NCBI GenBank assembly: GCA_032622095.1
Contig: CP136064.1
Location: 214,908,205-214,972,204, forward strand
DNA: 64,000 nt
DNA from: Siphonodentalium dalli
Taxonomy: Eukaryota; Mollusca; Scaphopoda; Gadilida; Siphonodentaliidae
Reading direction: 5' to 3'
The notes beneath the pieces are model-generated. The model was given only the letters and a program-made list of their open reading frames with translations, had not been told where the DNA came from and did no database searches. A program made the position numbers and the translations under genes. Of the stretch, positions 46,708 to 59,046 are shown one piece after another; position 1 is the stretch's first letter; each line of letters opens with the position of its first letter.

Positions 46708-48099
46708 TCTCCTTGGACCTATCAGACGTTGTTTTAACTAAAGGAAGTATTTCTCTATTGCGCGTTTATCAACTCAATATTTATTGTTGATAACAAACTT
46801 GCAATTTATCCGTTGCTTACCCGGTCGTTTAATATTTTTTAAATACGCGCAGAAACTCTTCGTTTCATAGTAGGCGCAACGCAATTTATAAAAATTCCGT
46901 GTTTTTTATCGACACATTTTATCTCGAAAATTTTGGGATTGGAATCGACAAAATCACGTTGAGAACTTCGCCATTGATGGCCATTTTGACAATGACTACA
47001 GACGCACATCGTTTACTTGTAGCAAACCTATATTGCATTATTGTGCAACATATACGGTGGCATGAATCGTCCGATTTCGGAGTCCACGTGGTACGGTATG
47101 CGAAGTCTCCTAATTTCGTGCTAACTCTATTTCATGAAGCCGACTTCTCGCTACGTTCATTTCATGTACACTACCTCATCGTATATGCAACAGCTCTGTT
47201 AGTGCGCAGAAAGTTTGCCAGGACAGAAATGTCTCCTTTGACGATAATTTACATGTAATCATAAACAAGATAGAACTTGTAATCCAATGAAATTTCTTTT
47301 GCCTCAACTAATTGTAAGTTGAAGTTGAGCGACTGGAACTTAACCGACATTTGGATAATGATTATCACAGAACATCATTGTACATATACAACATGTCGTT
47401 ATAATTAATTGTGCTTACCGATTAATATTTGCAAATCTTAGCTAGCCCGAATGTATTACTATTAACATGAGGGCTCGTATTTGGATACTTGGAACGTCGC
47501 GAACGTTACATCGACTTCAAGATATTTATTTGATATTTTGACCCTGTTCTTGCGATTCCATTTTCTTTCCCTCATTGTATCATTGGAACAATCGTTAGAA
47601 ACAATGAGATTATGTTTGTTATAACATATAGTATTATATGGTCTGTGTTCAAATAATGCTGTGTCTCTTGAATAATCTCGTTCTTTACATGCCTGTCCAG
47701 TATTACTGACAGTGTCCGGTTGCTACGCATCGTGCAACTGATTTGATTGGGGACTAGGATTATCTGACACAAGATTGGGCACCAAGGATTTTCATTTCAA
47801 CTGTTCCCATTGTCGAATGGCGATCTCCATCAATTCATACCGGTACTCTGTCGTTATTTCGGCGACAATTGTGTCTGTTTCTTTGCAATCACTCCATGTA
47901 TTTTGCTGAATGGGCTTCCCTGTTCCATGACTACACAGATATGCAAGTGCAGTAGCCTGAACCTTCAGCTATAGTTTGCTTAAATATCCAAGGATACTTC
48001 CGTCCGTGGTCAGAACTCTTTGGAGATATTTTGGATGAGAGCCTTTGGCGGGCCTACTTGTGGCAAGTCACCATATCCGTGTGACCTAGCAGTGTTGAA
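46708..48099. other. CpG-richer flank with unrecognised frame
   Basis: 46730-46900 has more CpG than most of the window (TTGCGCGTTTATC, ATACGCGCAGAAAC). A 119-codon plus-strand frame at 46899-47258 starts MFFIDTFYLENFGIGIDKIT and has no recognisable domain. It may be a chance frame or decayed element sequence. Confidence 0.3.
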
Positions 48100-51000
48100 A
48101 TGATTCATTGGCTAGCCAGTGTCTCAATAAAATTTCAGTCAATCAATGTTTATACTTTTGATGATTTTGATGTTTCATATTTACATGTGTTCACTGTAAC
48201 AAATAGACAACATCTGAACTGTTATCCTCAGACATTAGTGTTTGTTGATACATTCAAATTACAAATTAACATGATACAAAATGGTGAGCTTAAAAACATG
48301 TATGGCCAGCCATAATAGTTCCATACTAGTACAAGGGTGTCAGTGCCTCAAAGGCTCAATGACATACAAACTGACTATATCAATATGGCGTGCGTCAATT
48401 TTCACTGATACCGACCTACTTCTGCGCTTTCAATCCGTGAATAGTCAAGGTGAACTACTATGCATTTATATTGTCATGTGCCCCCGATGCACTGCCAATA
48501 GCCTTTCCAACAGAGTCCATCACTTGGCTCTCTACCTTCTATTTCCACATATAGAAAAGATCAAATGTCAAATAGCCTTCACTCGCATATTAAGCACAGT
48601 TACAGGAAATGCATTAATATTGCGCAGGGCCGCTGCCACTATAATTTCCATCAGAGACCAACACATGGCTCTTTTCCTTCTATTGCCTCATATCCAATTG
48701 TTTATCGGGCAAATAACAGAAAGTACAGCATTTGTATTGTCACACATATAAAGTGCATTTACATGAACAGCGTTTATATTTATATTGCGCACGACCACTG
48801 CAGGCCTGCGTATTGGAGGCGAACGACGGTTCGGTTCACCTGGAGGTTGTGAAATCTAGGTTGCGTCAAAGTTGTATGTGGCTCTTGTGATACTGAATAT
48901 AACAGTTTGTGTAACCTATGGGTACCTAAGCACAACCAGACAACCGACAAATATGTTATGGCTTTCAATTTATTTTTCATTCGGCAGGCCTGCCAGTGCC
49001 AATTTCAAAAGGGTCCAAAACATGGCTCTTCTCCTTCTATTGCTACATATCCATATGATTATCTGGTAAATAGAAAACCTAAATGAATAACACAAATGAA
49101 AGCATTTGTATCATCACACATATAAAGCGCCGTTCCGCAAGAAGCCTTTATATTGTGCATGACCACTGCCCAGTACCAGTGACTGGCGGGGTGCTACCAT
49201 CGTTGATTCGGAAAACAAATCTTCAAGGGCGAATGCCACCACTCCTGAGCCTTAGGGTGGGGAAGACTCATCATGTGCCGCTAACAGCGCACCAGCCAAC
49301 CAGACTTCAGTTCTTCCCAGATGTAAACGCAGCTCAAGCTCTCATTTGCTCTCGCAATTCAGAAGACGGATGTACTTGCGCCTGTATAATCATCAGTTGT
49401 GTTTTTCTCAAATTCAATGTCATTGTGGGATAGACCTCAAAACATGCATGTTCCATGACACTCTCACATTCCCATAATTTAACTGCGATGGGAACGGTTT
49501 TTAAATATACCTTCCAATAGTTTAATATTGAATCAACAATTACTGTGACCATGCACATTTTGTCAAGAGGGAACAGTGCACAGTTTAATATTCGTGAATT
49601 AGAAAATTACAATTGCATATGGCTGCGAGAACAATTGCTCCTGTCTCCTGGGAAGGACTGAGACTTCTGACTCTTCCCCACGGTCCGTGGCCCACTCCAT
49701 TACGAGAGTGGGTCTTGTCCCCCTGGAATCATACTCCAGGCCTGCTCCACCATCTGTGGATTTTCCGTAAGTGTATAAAACGTTCTCCTCACCGTAAGCA
49801 AGGACATCGCTATGTTCTTGCACAGGAGAAATCGGATCTCATCGTCCTCTTCGCCGAGAAAAGACAGTATCTTACCTGCAGTTTAATTTCTAGCAGGTAA
49901 GATCACGTGGCCATAGTAAATAACGGAATTTACCTTATTAACCTTGTTTTGCAATAACTAACAAATGTTTTGTATATTATGCTTGCTAATAACTAACAGA
50001 ATGTCTTGTCTTGCTTATAGTCGAACGAGATTCGACTTTGATGGCCACACACCGTGCGGGTTGCTCATGAATATACGCAATATTTTCATAGTTGGTTGAG
50101 GGCCCATTGGTCCATGGTTAAACATTTTGAGCAAACGTACCAGTCTTAACTTGGGCAGGAACCATTCGGTCCCCCCTGGTCATGCTGCAAGCCCCGTCTT
50201 CTGCAGACCGTGGGAGGCAGGGTACCGTCCTCCGGAGATTCGGGCAACCAATCCTCCAGGACACAAGCACCCGCGCCTTTGGCGACTGTTCTGGGTGGGG
50301 AAGCCTCGTTGTCCCGTGCCGCACAAAGCGCACCAGCCAACTGGCCTTCTGACGCTTCCCCACGGCGCCGTGGCCCACTCCATTACGAGGGTTGGTCTTG
50401 TCCCCCTGGAAACGTCATCCCAAGTGATACGTCCAGGCCTGCTCCTCTGCCGTCAGGGGATCCTAGTGGTATGTCATCGACGTTTATGTCAGCGTGTCAG
50501 GACCACCTGCATTTGGGAGATTTGGTGGGGGGCTTTCCCTGGTCAAATGGATCCTTTCAATTTCCCTTTTTTCTGCCATTCTGGCCATGGGGTGGGAAAT
50601 AACACCTTAAAATCTAACTGAGAGCGCAATTGTTCCTCGTTCGAGCCATTCCCAGTGTGGGCTTCCCTCTAGTACCTTACCTCAACCTGATGCAGGCTGT
50701 TCTGTTGCTGGCGTCGATCCTGACATGCTTTCTAGTTTCTATAATTCTCCTGGCGTCTGATGGCTTTGACAACGATGAGCAAGGATCTCGGGCCGACGGT
50801 GGTTCCCACTGTCGATCAAGGATTCTGTCGTTCCTAGGGAACTCGCTTTGCGTACGGAAACGACACAGGTCGATCTCTTGTCAAAACTTCATCACAGGAT
50901 ATGTGTCAAATCTTGTTACAATGAATTACACACACTTTGCACAACTGTACCAGTCCTCGGGCTGTACCAGTTCGCGCTCCCTGGTCCTGCATCAGCAGAC

Positions 51001-51120
51001 CGTGGCAGGCAGAGTGCCGTTCTCTGAGATTCGGGCAGACAATCCTGCGGGACAATAGCACCCGAGCCTTTGGAGGCTGTTCTGTGTGAGGAAGACTCGC
51101 TGTCGTACCGTCAATAGCGC
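48100..51120. repeat. Block of degenerate GC-rich repeated modules
   Basis: Three module types recur. R (GGCTCTTTTCCTTCTATTGC-like) at about 48520, 48664 and 49022. P (GCAGACCGTGGGAGGCAGG, GAGATTCGGGCA, GCGCACCAGCCAAC-like) at about 49178, 50139 and 50967. Q (CGTGGCCCACTCCATTACGA, CTTGTCCCCCTGGAA) at about 49672 and 50356. G+C is well above the surroundings. Frames up to 164 codons (50127-50621) cross modules on both strands, but none is recognisable. I cannot assign a function or element class. Confidence 0.6.
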
Positions 51121-51458
51121 TTTCTATTTGGGAAGATATAAATAGTAAATACAGACATCACTCTCATCGCAGGAAACGAGAAAAAAGCAGCAGAAGAAGA
51201 AGTCTCTACTGCTCGGTTTCTACTAGTAGCTGGCACGTATGGTATGGCACTGCCTGGGATGTTTATTCCAAAAGACAAGGGGGGAGGTACAAGCTTGAGC
51301 AATGCTGGAATCTGAATTTATGAGCTCTTTCACATAACATATCAAAGCTGATTCATGACTAAATCACATTTACATGAAATCTGTTTGGAAGAGTACATTC
51401 TCGTCAAACTGGAATATTAAATTTATTGCTCGTTGCCTCCTCCTGGGCTTGCATTCTA
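51121..51458. other. Nothing recognised
   Basis: Unassigned DNA between the module block and the foldback element. Confidence 0.4.
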
Positions 51459-51839
51459 ATCCATATAGTTCAGTTGAAGGGCTTCTCCTTGGCGGAAAAA
51501 TATAATTTTAAAAATTAAAATTAGTTTTTCCTCAAGGGAAGCCCGAAACTGAACTATCATAGATCCCTCCCATGGCGGTGCCATTCCCAACCCCGTGACT
51601 CGCAAATCTTATTATTAAAAGTCGGAAATAAAACTGGCTAGATGAATTGTTAGAGCGCGGGATTTGCACGGGGCGCATTCATGCGTGGGCTAATCCGAGC
51701 GCTGATTGACCGCGGAGTAGGCAATAAACGGACAATAAATTTTAACCCTCCTGATAACACAAGGCCGAGGATAATAATCCATATAGTTCAGTTTCGGGCT
51801 TCCCTTGAGGAAAAACTAATTTAAATTTTAAAAATTATA
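51459..51839. mobile_element. Foldback element with doubled left arm
   Basis: 51501-51557 (AAAAATTAAAATTAGTTTTT, CCTCAAGGGAAGCCCGAAAC) is the complement of 51781-51839. The middle 51625-51793 pairs in reverse with 46539-46707. 51459-51503 is a diverged extra terminus of the same family. Confidence 0.8.
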
Positions 51840-52269
51840 TTTTTGGTCAATTTTAATCAACTTTATCATAAAAATCAATACAAATACATTTATATGATGA
51901 TGTTGTTGATGTATATTGTATCATCCCTTCCAATTTCACTAGCTGGTTTAAGTTGATGGAAACTTGGACCAGACGTTCTGTAGTGGTTCTTATTTTCAAT
52001 TGATCAAATAAGGTGGCTTAGTCTGTTAAACAGGAAGAAATTTGAATTCTATATATAAGAAAAAGATATAGATGTTGCATTATAATAGAATTCAGCTATA
52101 ACAGGTAGACTAGTCTTCAATATTACATTTATTCCAATACTGAACATACCACCTACATGTACACAAGAATTTCTGCATTTTAACATGTGAAGGGTAAAAT
52201 GTAGATTGTGTCATCACAATGGACCAATGCAATGTAGCGACGCATCGTGGCCATCAGACCACTGACTGG
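51840..52269. other. Nothing recognised
   Basis: AT-rich, no supported feature. Confidence 0.45.
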
Positions 52270-52349
52270 GGGGGGCCAGAGCCAGAGCATTCTCTTATAT
52301 ATGCGAGGCTCCACAGAATCTTTAATGCTGCTCCTGTCATGAAAGTGTT
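52270..52349. mobile_element. Family A remnant with one core arm
   Basis: GCATTCTCTTATATATGCGA followed by ATCTTTAATGCTGCTCCTGT and CATGAAAGTGTTAA; everything left of the last hairpin arm is deleted. Confidence 0.75.
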
Positions 52350-52950
52350 AAGATGCTGTATTATTACCCAAAGTTTACCTTTTCGGCAGTGTGCTTCCAG
52401 TGCCGCTGAGTGAACTTTTGTGTCAACAGTTCTTGGGATTCATATTTGTTCAAATGAGGTCTACTGTCATAAAGGTCGGGGAACAAGGGGTTGAAATATA
52501 TTTCCCCACTTTATTTTAAGTTAACCTAAATCCAATCATCAAAGAGGAATAAATCTAGATTTCGTTGTTGGAGATTTATCTATTCATCAAGGAGGAATAA
52601 CTCTACTTTTTAACTCATCTGAGATAAAGTCTGCTGTGTAACAGAACTCACTTCAGATCCGGCCATTAACATTTCTTAAAACAACTTGACCAGAAATACA
52701 AGAATGAAACTCATATTTGGTGTGGATGGTCCCTTAGGGACTTTGGTTCTTTTCCTTCCAAAGAATACCATAAGACAGTCATATCAAACCTTTGGTCATA
52801 ATTGGGTTATATTTGATATAGAGGGTCCTTAGGTGACTGGGATTAAGATTTTTTATACAGTAGGTCGATCAGTGAAAAAGGGGCAGAGCTAGGGGACATA
52901 ACACTTCTCTACAATGAATTGACTGAAACTTCTAAAATATCTTTGAAACA
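52350..52950. repeat. Decayed copy of the 2.4-kb repeat units
   Basis: Phrases such as TTCAAATGAGGT, CATATTTGGTGTGGATGGTC and GGGGACATAAC follow the order of the units at 2345-5096. Continues on the far side of the hAT-like insertion at 54079-54160. Confidence 0.6.
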
Positions 52951-52958
52951 ACTTGGCC

Positions 52959-54070
52959 CAGGCCTCAGCCTAGGGGTCCAGAACAGGGAGACTTGAAGTC
53001 TCCCTCCAGGAAATTTAGGGAGACTTCAGGAAATTTAGGGAGACTTCAGGGAGAAGTGGGGAGACTACCAAAAATTGACAATTTTCAAATATCGCTTTAT
53101 TTTATAACATCTGACAATAAAAAATTTAAAAAGATGAAATAAAACTAAAAAAAATTGACTTTATCTGAAATTAGCTTAATTAATTGTTATTATACATTTA
53201 AAATTTTTGGAAATGTTTTGTGTAGCTATCATTTAAGCAAGACAATTGTCAAGTAGTTAATTTTTTAACTAAATGAAAGTAGTATTAACTATTATTTCCT
53301 AGACTGCAGCCTGGAAGATACGTTTGTACAGTCTGAATTATGATGCATGTAACTTTGTAAGTTTAATTTGGTCACGGCTGTAATGTGGGTGTCCGCTAAA
53401 ATAAACAATAAGGACTAACTAACAAAGGAGTTGCAAAAGCTTTTATTAATTAATGGCCTCCCTTAATTAATGCCAACATCACTGGTATAATCCGATTAAA
53501 GCAATAAACTTGACATTATTTTATTTACGGAAGCGGTCTCTTCAAAAAGTCTGACGCGGTCTCTTCAAAAAGTCCAACACGTTACCGAAACGAACTTCCG
53601 AAGCGCCTGGTACATACTCTGATAATGTCGTAATTGTTTTATATTTGAAAAGCGGGACGGCGGTCTTTTAAGTTAATTAAAACATTTATTTGTGACACTC
53701 ACGATGGTCAGTAACAACACAGATGCGAAAATCTCATCGTGTTTTCAGCGTGTCAAAACATTCGTGATTAACATTCATTACCGCAAAGGGATCGAACAAA
53801 GGCGACTGAATAACAACACAAAACAATAGGTCATATTTTATTTTTTATTTTAAACACTTGGGTCTTTGTCTCTGCGTCGTCTGTTTCATTTTGGGATGGC
53901 CGCCACAATTCATCTATATACGGACATGTCCGGAAAAAAAACTAGAAAAAAAATTAAGAAAAAAAATTAATTCCCCCTAAAATTGAAGGCGACTTCGATT
54001 TCGCCTTAGAGCGACGACAGGGCGAAGTCAGCGACAATCTCGCCCGAGTCGCCTTGTGAGCTGAGGTCTG
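52959..54070. mobile_element. hAT-like non-autonomous element (1112 bp)
   Basis: Identical 8-bp flanks ACTTGGCC at 52951-52958 and 54071-54078. Termini CAGGCCTCAGC and GCTGAGGTCTG are complementary with one mismatch. An 8-bp duplication plus CAG-starting ends is the hAT signature. The interior has GGGAGACTTCAGG repeats on the left and CGACTTCG/CGAAGTC-type palindromes on the right. No transposase. A CpG-rich middle (53520-53900). Confidence 0.82.
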
Positions 54071-54927
54071 ACTTGGCCAATTGAGTTTGTTTGGTATGAA
54101 TGGTCTGGATTCAGACTTGTTCAAATGGTGAAGGTCAAAAATGAAGTTATTGTACTTTGCACTTTCCCACCAAAGATTTCATTAAAACTATTCCAGTTGT
54201 TGGATTAAATTTACAAATTTAACTTGCTATATGAACACAAGTTGGATAATTAGATTTCTGTATAAACACAGGTTAACACAAAAATAAACACATTATTAAA
54301 TTAAATTTGTAATCTCATATCAACATTGTTGCTAAACATTTTAGGGAATAGGCAGCCAAATTTATTAAAATTGGGTCAGATGCTCATATATAGGGATAAC
54401 TAAGTATTTAACCCCAAAACCTTTGAGGAACATGGTGCTATAGTGGCCTGTCATTTGTAAATACAAATGGGTTTCGTAATTTTTTGGGGGGATTTTCGGG
54501 TAACAATATTTTTATATTTTTTTTTTTCTTCACAACAAACGAAAATATAAAGCAAATAATTTATTTATATCTATGACTTAATAAAACATATAAAATATTT
54601 AAAGTAAAAATTAACAAATAAAATAACATTCAACTGAATGGAATGACATTATGCATTCTGATGAATAAATATATCTAATGGAATTAACTGATGAGAATTT
54701 TCAGCCCATTTCTTCAATTTCTAGCAACCCAACATGATAGCATTGCTAGCTTGAAAATTTGAGATGCCAAACTTAGTACTAAACATTAGTGTTATGTAGC
54801 ACATGATTCATCACCATGCTCTAAGATGCCAGCACATATTATTTATTACCTGGGATTTTACAGTATTATGATGTCATTTTCATTGATTATCCACTAAGAA
54901 GGATGCAACCTGAGCTGCAACATATAT

Positions 54928-55139
54928 TGTAATGCCCTAAATAATCGACTCCTTAACCACAGCAGAATTATGGGTAACTTTTCAGGATTTAGTCGGAAAT
55001 ATGGCTTGTTGCCATTCATCGGAAAGCTCTCACTGAGAGCTTTCCAATGAGTGGCAACAAGCCATATTTCCGACTAAATCCTGAAAAGTTACCCATAATT
55101 CTGAAGTGGTTAAGGAGTCGATTATTTAGGGCATTACTG
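54928..55139. mobile_element. TA-target foldback MITE, copy 9
   Basis: TGTAATGCCCTAAATAATCG to GGGCATTACTG, arms meeting at GCTCTCACTGAGAGC. Followed at 55148-55212 by the left end of a D-family element (AAGCCTTGAAATAGTGTGTG). Confidence 0.9.
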
Positions 55140-55425
55140 TATGTGTACAAGCCTTGAAATAGTGTGTGTCATTTGCAAAATGAGATCCCAAGAGGGTTAA
55201 TTTAGCTATCCATAAAATAATAGCTAGATTTGTGTGGGACTATTTTGTCCATCTGTACCATAGTATTATATCTCATATTGCATTGGTGTGTGAATGACAC
55301 ATTTCACGGAGACAACTGATGCACCACATTAACAGTGAATTCAATTGTTTTATTTTATATGCATGTTTAGCACACTAACTCGGTGATATTATTGCTAGCC
55401 TTCCAAACTTAATACAAACACATGT

Positions 55426-55540
55426 GTGCAGGTCCATGACATGGGACCTATAGATTACGTTTTAGCCTCCTGTAACTGGTTGGTGCAGGTCCGTGACATG
55501 AGACCTGTAGATTAAGTTTTAGCCTCATGTAACTGGTCGG
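55426..55540. repeat. 57-bp tandem doublet
   Basis: GTGCAGGTCCATGACATGGG at 55426 and GTGCAGGTCCGTGACATGAG-like at 55483, both running to TGTAACTGGT. Repeated in copy 2 of the unit. Confidence 0.88.
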
Positions 55541-55651
55541 AGCATGCCGCAGGATATGGAGCGAGGAGCTTGAGCGTTGCTCTCATATTTTATGCTGCTG
55601 TATTTTCTATCATCTCAATTTCTTAACCTGCAAAAGAAAGGAAATAATATT

Positions 55652-56010
55652 TTCTTAACAAAAATATGTATCTCCTTATAAGTATCTTGGACACTGAACT
55701 ATTGGTTATAAATATCCTTCATGCTCCGCATGTAATAGAAGAGTTTAAAAATAATTTGTATGAAATACCTACGTTATGTTTATTCAAGCACCGGCAAATG
55801 CCTAGAGTTCTCTCTCATTCCCAATCTGATAATGGCCACGTGACCAGACATTTTCTATAATCAGATTGATGGGGAAGAAACTGGTCCTTTTTATATCCCC
55901 CTTCTGTGTGTTCGATGCGTTTGACCAACGGGGCGAGATGTTGATTCCAACTGGGAGTATGAGTTCAGTGTCCAAGATACTTATTAGGAGATACATATTT
56001 TGGTTAAGAA
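55652..56010. mobile_element. 359-bp TIR element
   Basis: TTCTTAACAAAAATATGTAT, CTCCTTATAAGTATCTTGGA, CACTGAACT at the left is mirrored at the right with two mismatches (about 48 bases of TIR). Both strands therefore open with the same short frame MYLLISILDTEL, which is a consequence of the inverted repeat. Confidence 0.85.
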
Positions 56011-56294
56011 CATATTATATCTCCATCAAAGATATATTGGTTATAATTAGAATTCATGAAAAGGAAGAGGCCACGACAAATAATCAGACTAGGCCTGTGA
56101 AAACCACCAGCTGAAGCTGCAGGACCCAAACGGAAAAGGTTGTCAGCCTGTAACTCACAGACTCGGTAGAACTGTATAAAGGTGGACTTGATGCAGCAGC
56201 TCAGATAACTCAAAGAGCTACTGAACCCCTGATAAACCATGAAGAGGAAACAGCATGTACCTAAATCTGTGTCTAGGTCTTCCAAAGCAGATGG

Positions 56295-56400
56295 GGCCAT
56301 GCAGAATGAGGTCCCCATAGGATGAATTAAATGATGCTAGCCTGTAATGCATTGTAACATCACTAGTTTTCACCCTCTGGCGACCACATTCTGCAAATGT
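56295..56400. mobile_element. D-family fragment
   Basis: GCAGAATGAGGTCCCCATAG paired with the decayed complement CCTCTGGCGACCACATTCTG. Confidence 0.75.
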
Positions 56401-57671
56401 CCATCAAATTTTCAAACCTGAAACCAGTATCTGGAAAATAACCAATAAACTTATTTGCTTCAGACAATGAAAGCCTGGTGTAGACTTCATGAACTTATCT
56501 GCACATTGTAAGTAATCTTCATACCTTTTGTAGGAATGTATCACAGGCGTCTGCAATAAACTGTTCAGACGTCACATGACCCTGTGTTCGGCTTTCAATC
56601 TGGAGTGCCTGTAAAGCCATCAAACAATTCACAGTTCATAAAGCTTTCTTTCTTTATTTGTTATTGAGCTGCAATATAATTAGCGAGCACAATAACTGCT
56701 CTGAATTTAAAGATACAGATAGCTTCATGATGGGTACTGCTGTTAAAATATTCGCATCTGTTACAACCGCCATAAACAGAAAGAATATTAAAATATAAAC
56801 AGATTTTGTTTTCTTATACATGTACCAAAATAATAAATATCACATAAATAGCATGTCAAGATAGTACGCAGTGTTAGTAAACAAAGTTCATGTTATCACG
56901 GTGGCTATCACCTGGTTTCGAGCTTGGTGAGTACCAAGCATTAAAAATGTGCAAACGCACAAAACATAATATATGAGGAACTGGCACAAAAAATAGCATC
57001 TTGACTGTTACGAGCATATGCTTGTTTATTTTTAAAACAAGTTGATACCTTATTTGTTTGGAAATACTGAGTTGTTTTCTATAACATCCTTACCAAAGTT
57101 CCAGTCGGAGGTTTGTGAAATACACGAGTCCATACATCTAGGAGAATCCTTCGACTGACAACTTTGGTCAGAATGTTAGAGCAAACGACTGTGAGTTTGG
57201 GCACAAATGACATATCAGCCTGTTTGAAAAATAGTATAGCATATGCTCGTAGCTGCCAAAATACTATGTAATATGTCATACCCTAGCTTATTACCTTTTT
57301 CCTCGTTTCTGGTCGCCTCGGCCATTTTGAATGCGTGATACTCATCAACTGGAAACCACTTGATTCCCCACCGTGGTTATGTTACATTACAGTATGCAAA
57401 GAGTGTGCAATAAGCAAAATACTCAACACCTGGGATATCCCACTGAGTGAACTTTGGTTAAAACCATATTGTTTACAACATACCGTTATAGCGCTTGCTA
57501 ATATTCGCCACTCAATATTTTGGTGTTGAATGGGTCACTGTGAATCAATCTCCCAAAAAAATCACAACGGTGTTGAGTGATCTGCTTATCACACACTCTT
57601 TATGTGCTGTATATAAACAAATGCTCGGCTCGAACAGGTGTGTTTTGTGGATAATATCGTATTCATTCTAT

Positions 57672-58044
57672 CAGGGGCGCCGGAAGCATCCAAGGGCAGG
57701 GAGGGCAGAGCCTACAAAAAGGGCACTTTTCCGCAAATAAGGGCATTTTCTCCGCATAAATTCATTGTGCAAAAATCCCTATTTTAATGGTATTTGTCGG
57801 TTTTTATGGCCGTTTTGTGATAAAATTGACAAAATATTAATATTCCTTGTGAAATTGGTGGTATTTGGACCAAAAAAGTCACATTTTGCTATAAAAACAC
57901 GAGATTAAACACACAAAAAGCATTTTCTGTCTTCAGAAAAAGGGCAAGTCCTGCCCCCCGCTCGCCCCCCCCCCCCCCCCCCCCTTGGTCAAGGGCAGGG
58001 GGGTCAGCTGCCCCCTCTGCCCCCCCCCTCTTCTGGCGCCCCTG
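57672..58044. mobile_element. hAT-like MITE with poly-C interior
   Basis: CAGGGGCGCCGGAAG and its complement CTTCTGGCGCCCCTG (one mismatch), with flanks CATTCTAT / TATTCTAT matching 7 of 8. Contains a long C run (57963-57984) and AAGGGCA-type repeats. Confidence 0.7.
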
Positions 58045-58125
58045 TATTCTATCATTATACTATACTATAGTGTAGGCTTTACGATATTTGCATCATTAGG
58101 TGACTTTTATTTTTAAATCCTTTAA

Positions 58126-58371
58126 CCCTTCATGATGGGATCTGCGCACTGGTGCAGCATTACAGATCCTGTGCCAGTGCATTCTCTTATGTATGCGAGG
58201 AAGACACTCATTTATAAGAGAATACACTGGCTTAAATGGTCAATGTAAATATTGTTAGGCCAATGTATTCTCTTATATATGTGAGGCCCCCTACGGGAGA
58301 CACGCATATATTAGAGAACGCATTGGCACAGGGTTTTCGCAAAATTTCAGGAAGCGGCAGTCATGAAAGGA
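58126..58371. mobile_element. TTAA element, family A, reverse orientation
   Basis: CCCTTCATGATGGGATCTGC to CTTCC-type end ...GGCAGTCATGAAAGGA, with TTAA at 58122-58125 and 58372-58375. Two core hairpins. Confidence 0.82.
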
Positions 58372-58599
58372 TTAAGATTGCAGAAATAGCTTTGCTGAAT
58401 ACATTTGAGGCTTTGGGTTTTGGATATATAAAAGGCCGCTTGGCCACAGTGTCCCCCGAACCGGTGGCTTCATTTGGAGCGGAGGTTTTGTAGAAGTATA
58501 CTATGTGGATAAGACACTTGTGCATTGTCTCATTACTGACATGCATACAAATAACCAAATATTAAAAAAACTCTTAAAGTCAAAATATAACCTCAAATT

Positions 58600-59046
58600 G
58601 GCACAAAATGAAGAAAATTACAAGAAAAATTGAATTTTCTAAGTCGAAAAGCCCATAACTCTGATTCGAGTCAAATTCGAACTTGACCTGTATCTTGATA
58701 TGACTGATCCACATAAAAACGGTATTTGCGATTAAAGGATCCAAACTTGAGATATCATCCGGAAACCGAAAAAGTGAGAAATTTTCTAAGTAAAACAAGT
58801 CAAAAAAGGGCCACAACTCTCGCAAAAATGGGCGGAGCAAACCCATATTCGAACTTGACCTGTACATAGGGCTGATAAACTCACATACCAAATTTGGTTC
58901 AGATATGATCACACAAACTAAAGTTATCATCCGGAAACCAGAAAATTACAAGATTCTAAGTTAAAAAAGGGCCATAACTCTCGCAAAAATGGGCGGAGCA
59001 ATCCCATATTCGAACTTGACCTGTATTTTGATCTGATAAACTCAAA
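58600..59046. repeat. Degenerate ~120-170 bp tandem units
   Basis: GGGCCATAACTCTCGCAAAA, ATGGGCGGAGCAA, CCATATTCGAACTTGACCTG and ATCATCCGGAAACC recur two to three times. Minus-strand relatives occur at 13980-14340. Confidence 0.75.

Larger units (their letters stand above)
53914..59046. repeat. 5.13-kb tandem unit, copy 1
   Basis: Begins CTATATACGGACATGTCCGG inside the hAT-like element and repeats from 59047. It contains the hAT right part, a TA foldback, a 57-bp doublet, a 359-bp foldback, a D fragment, a hAT-like MITE and a family A element. No gene is recognised. 54160-54926 and 56401-57225 hold nothing I can name. Confidence 0.93.

Noticed and set aside
50127-50621. 164-codon frame as a gene
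   Set aside because: No recognisable domain; it crosses repeated modules P and Q and has strong overlapping frames on the other strand, as expected from GC-rich sequence.
55666-55996. Two small proteins starting with the same peptide on opposite strands
   Set aside because: Both starts lie in the terminal inverted repeats of the 55652-56010 element, so the identity follows from symmetry.
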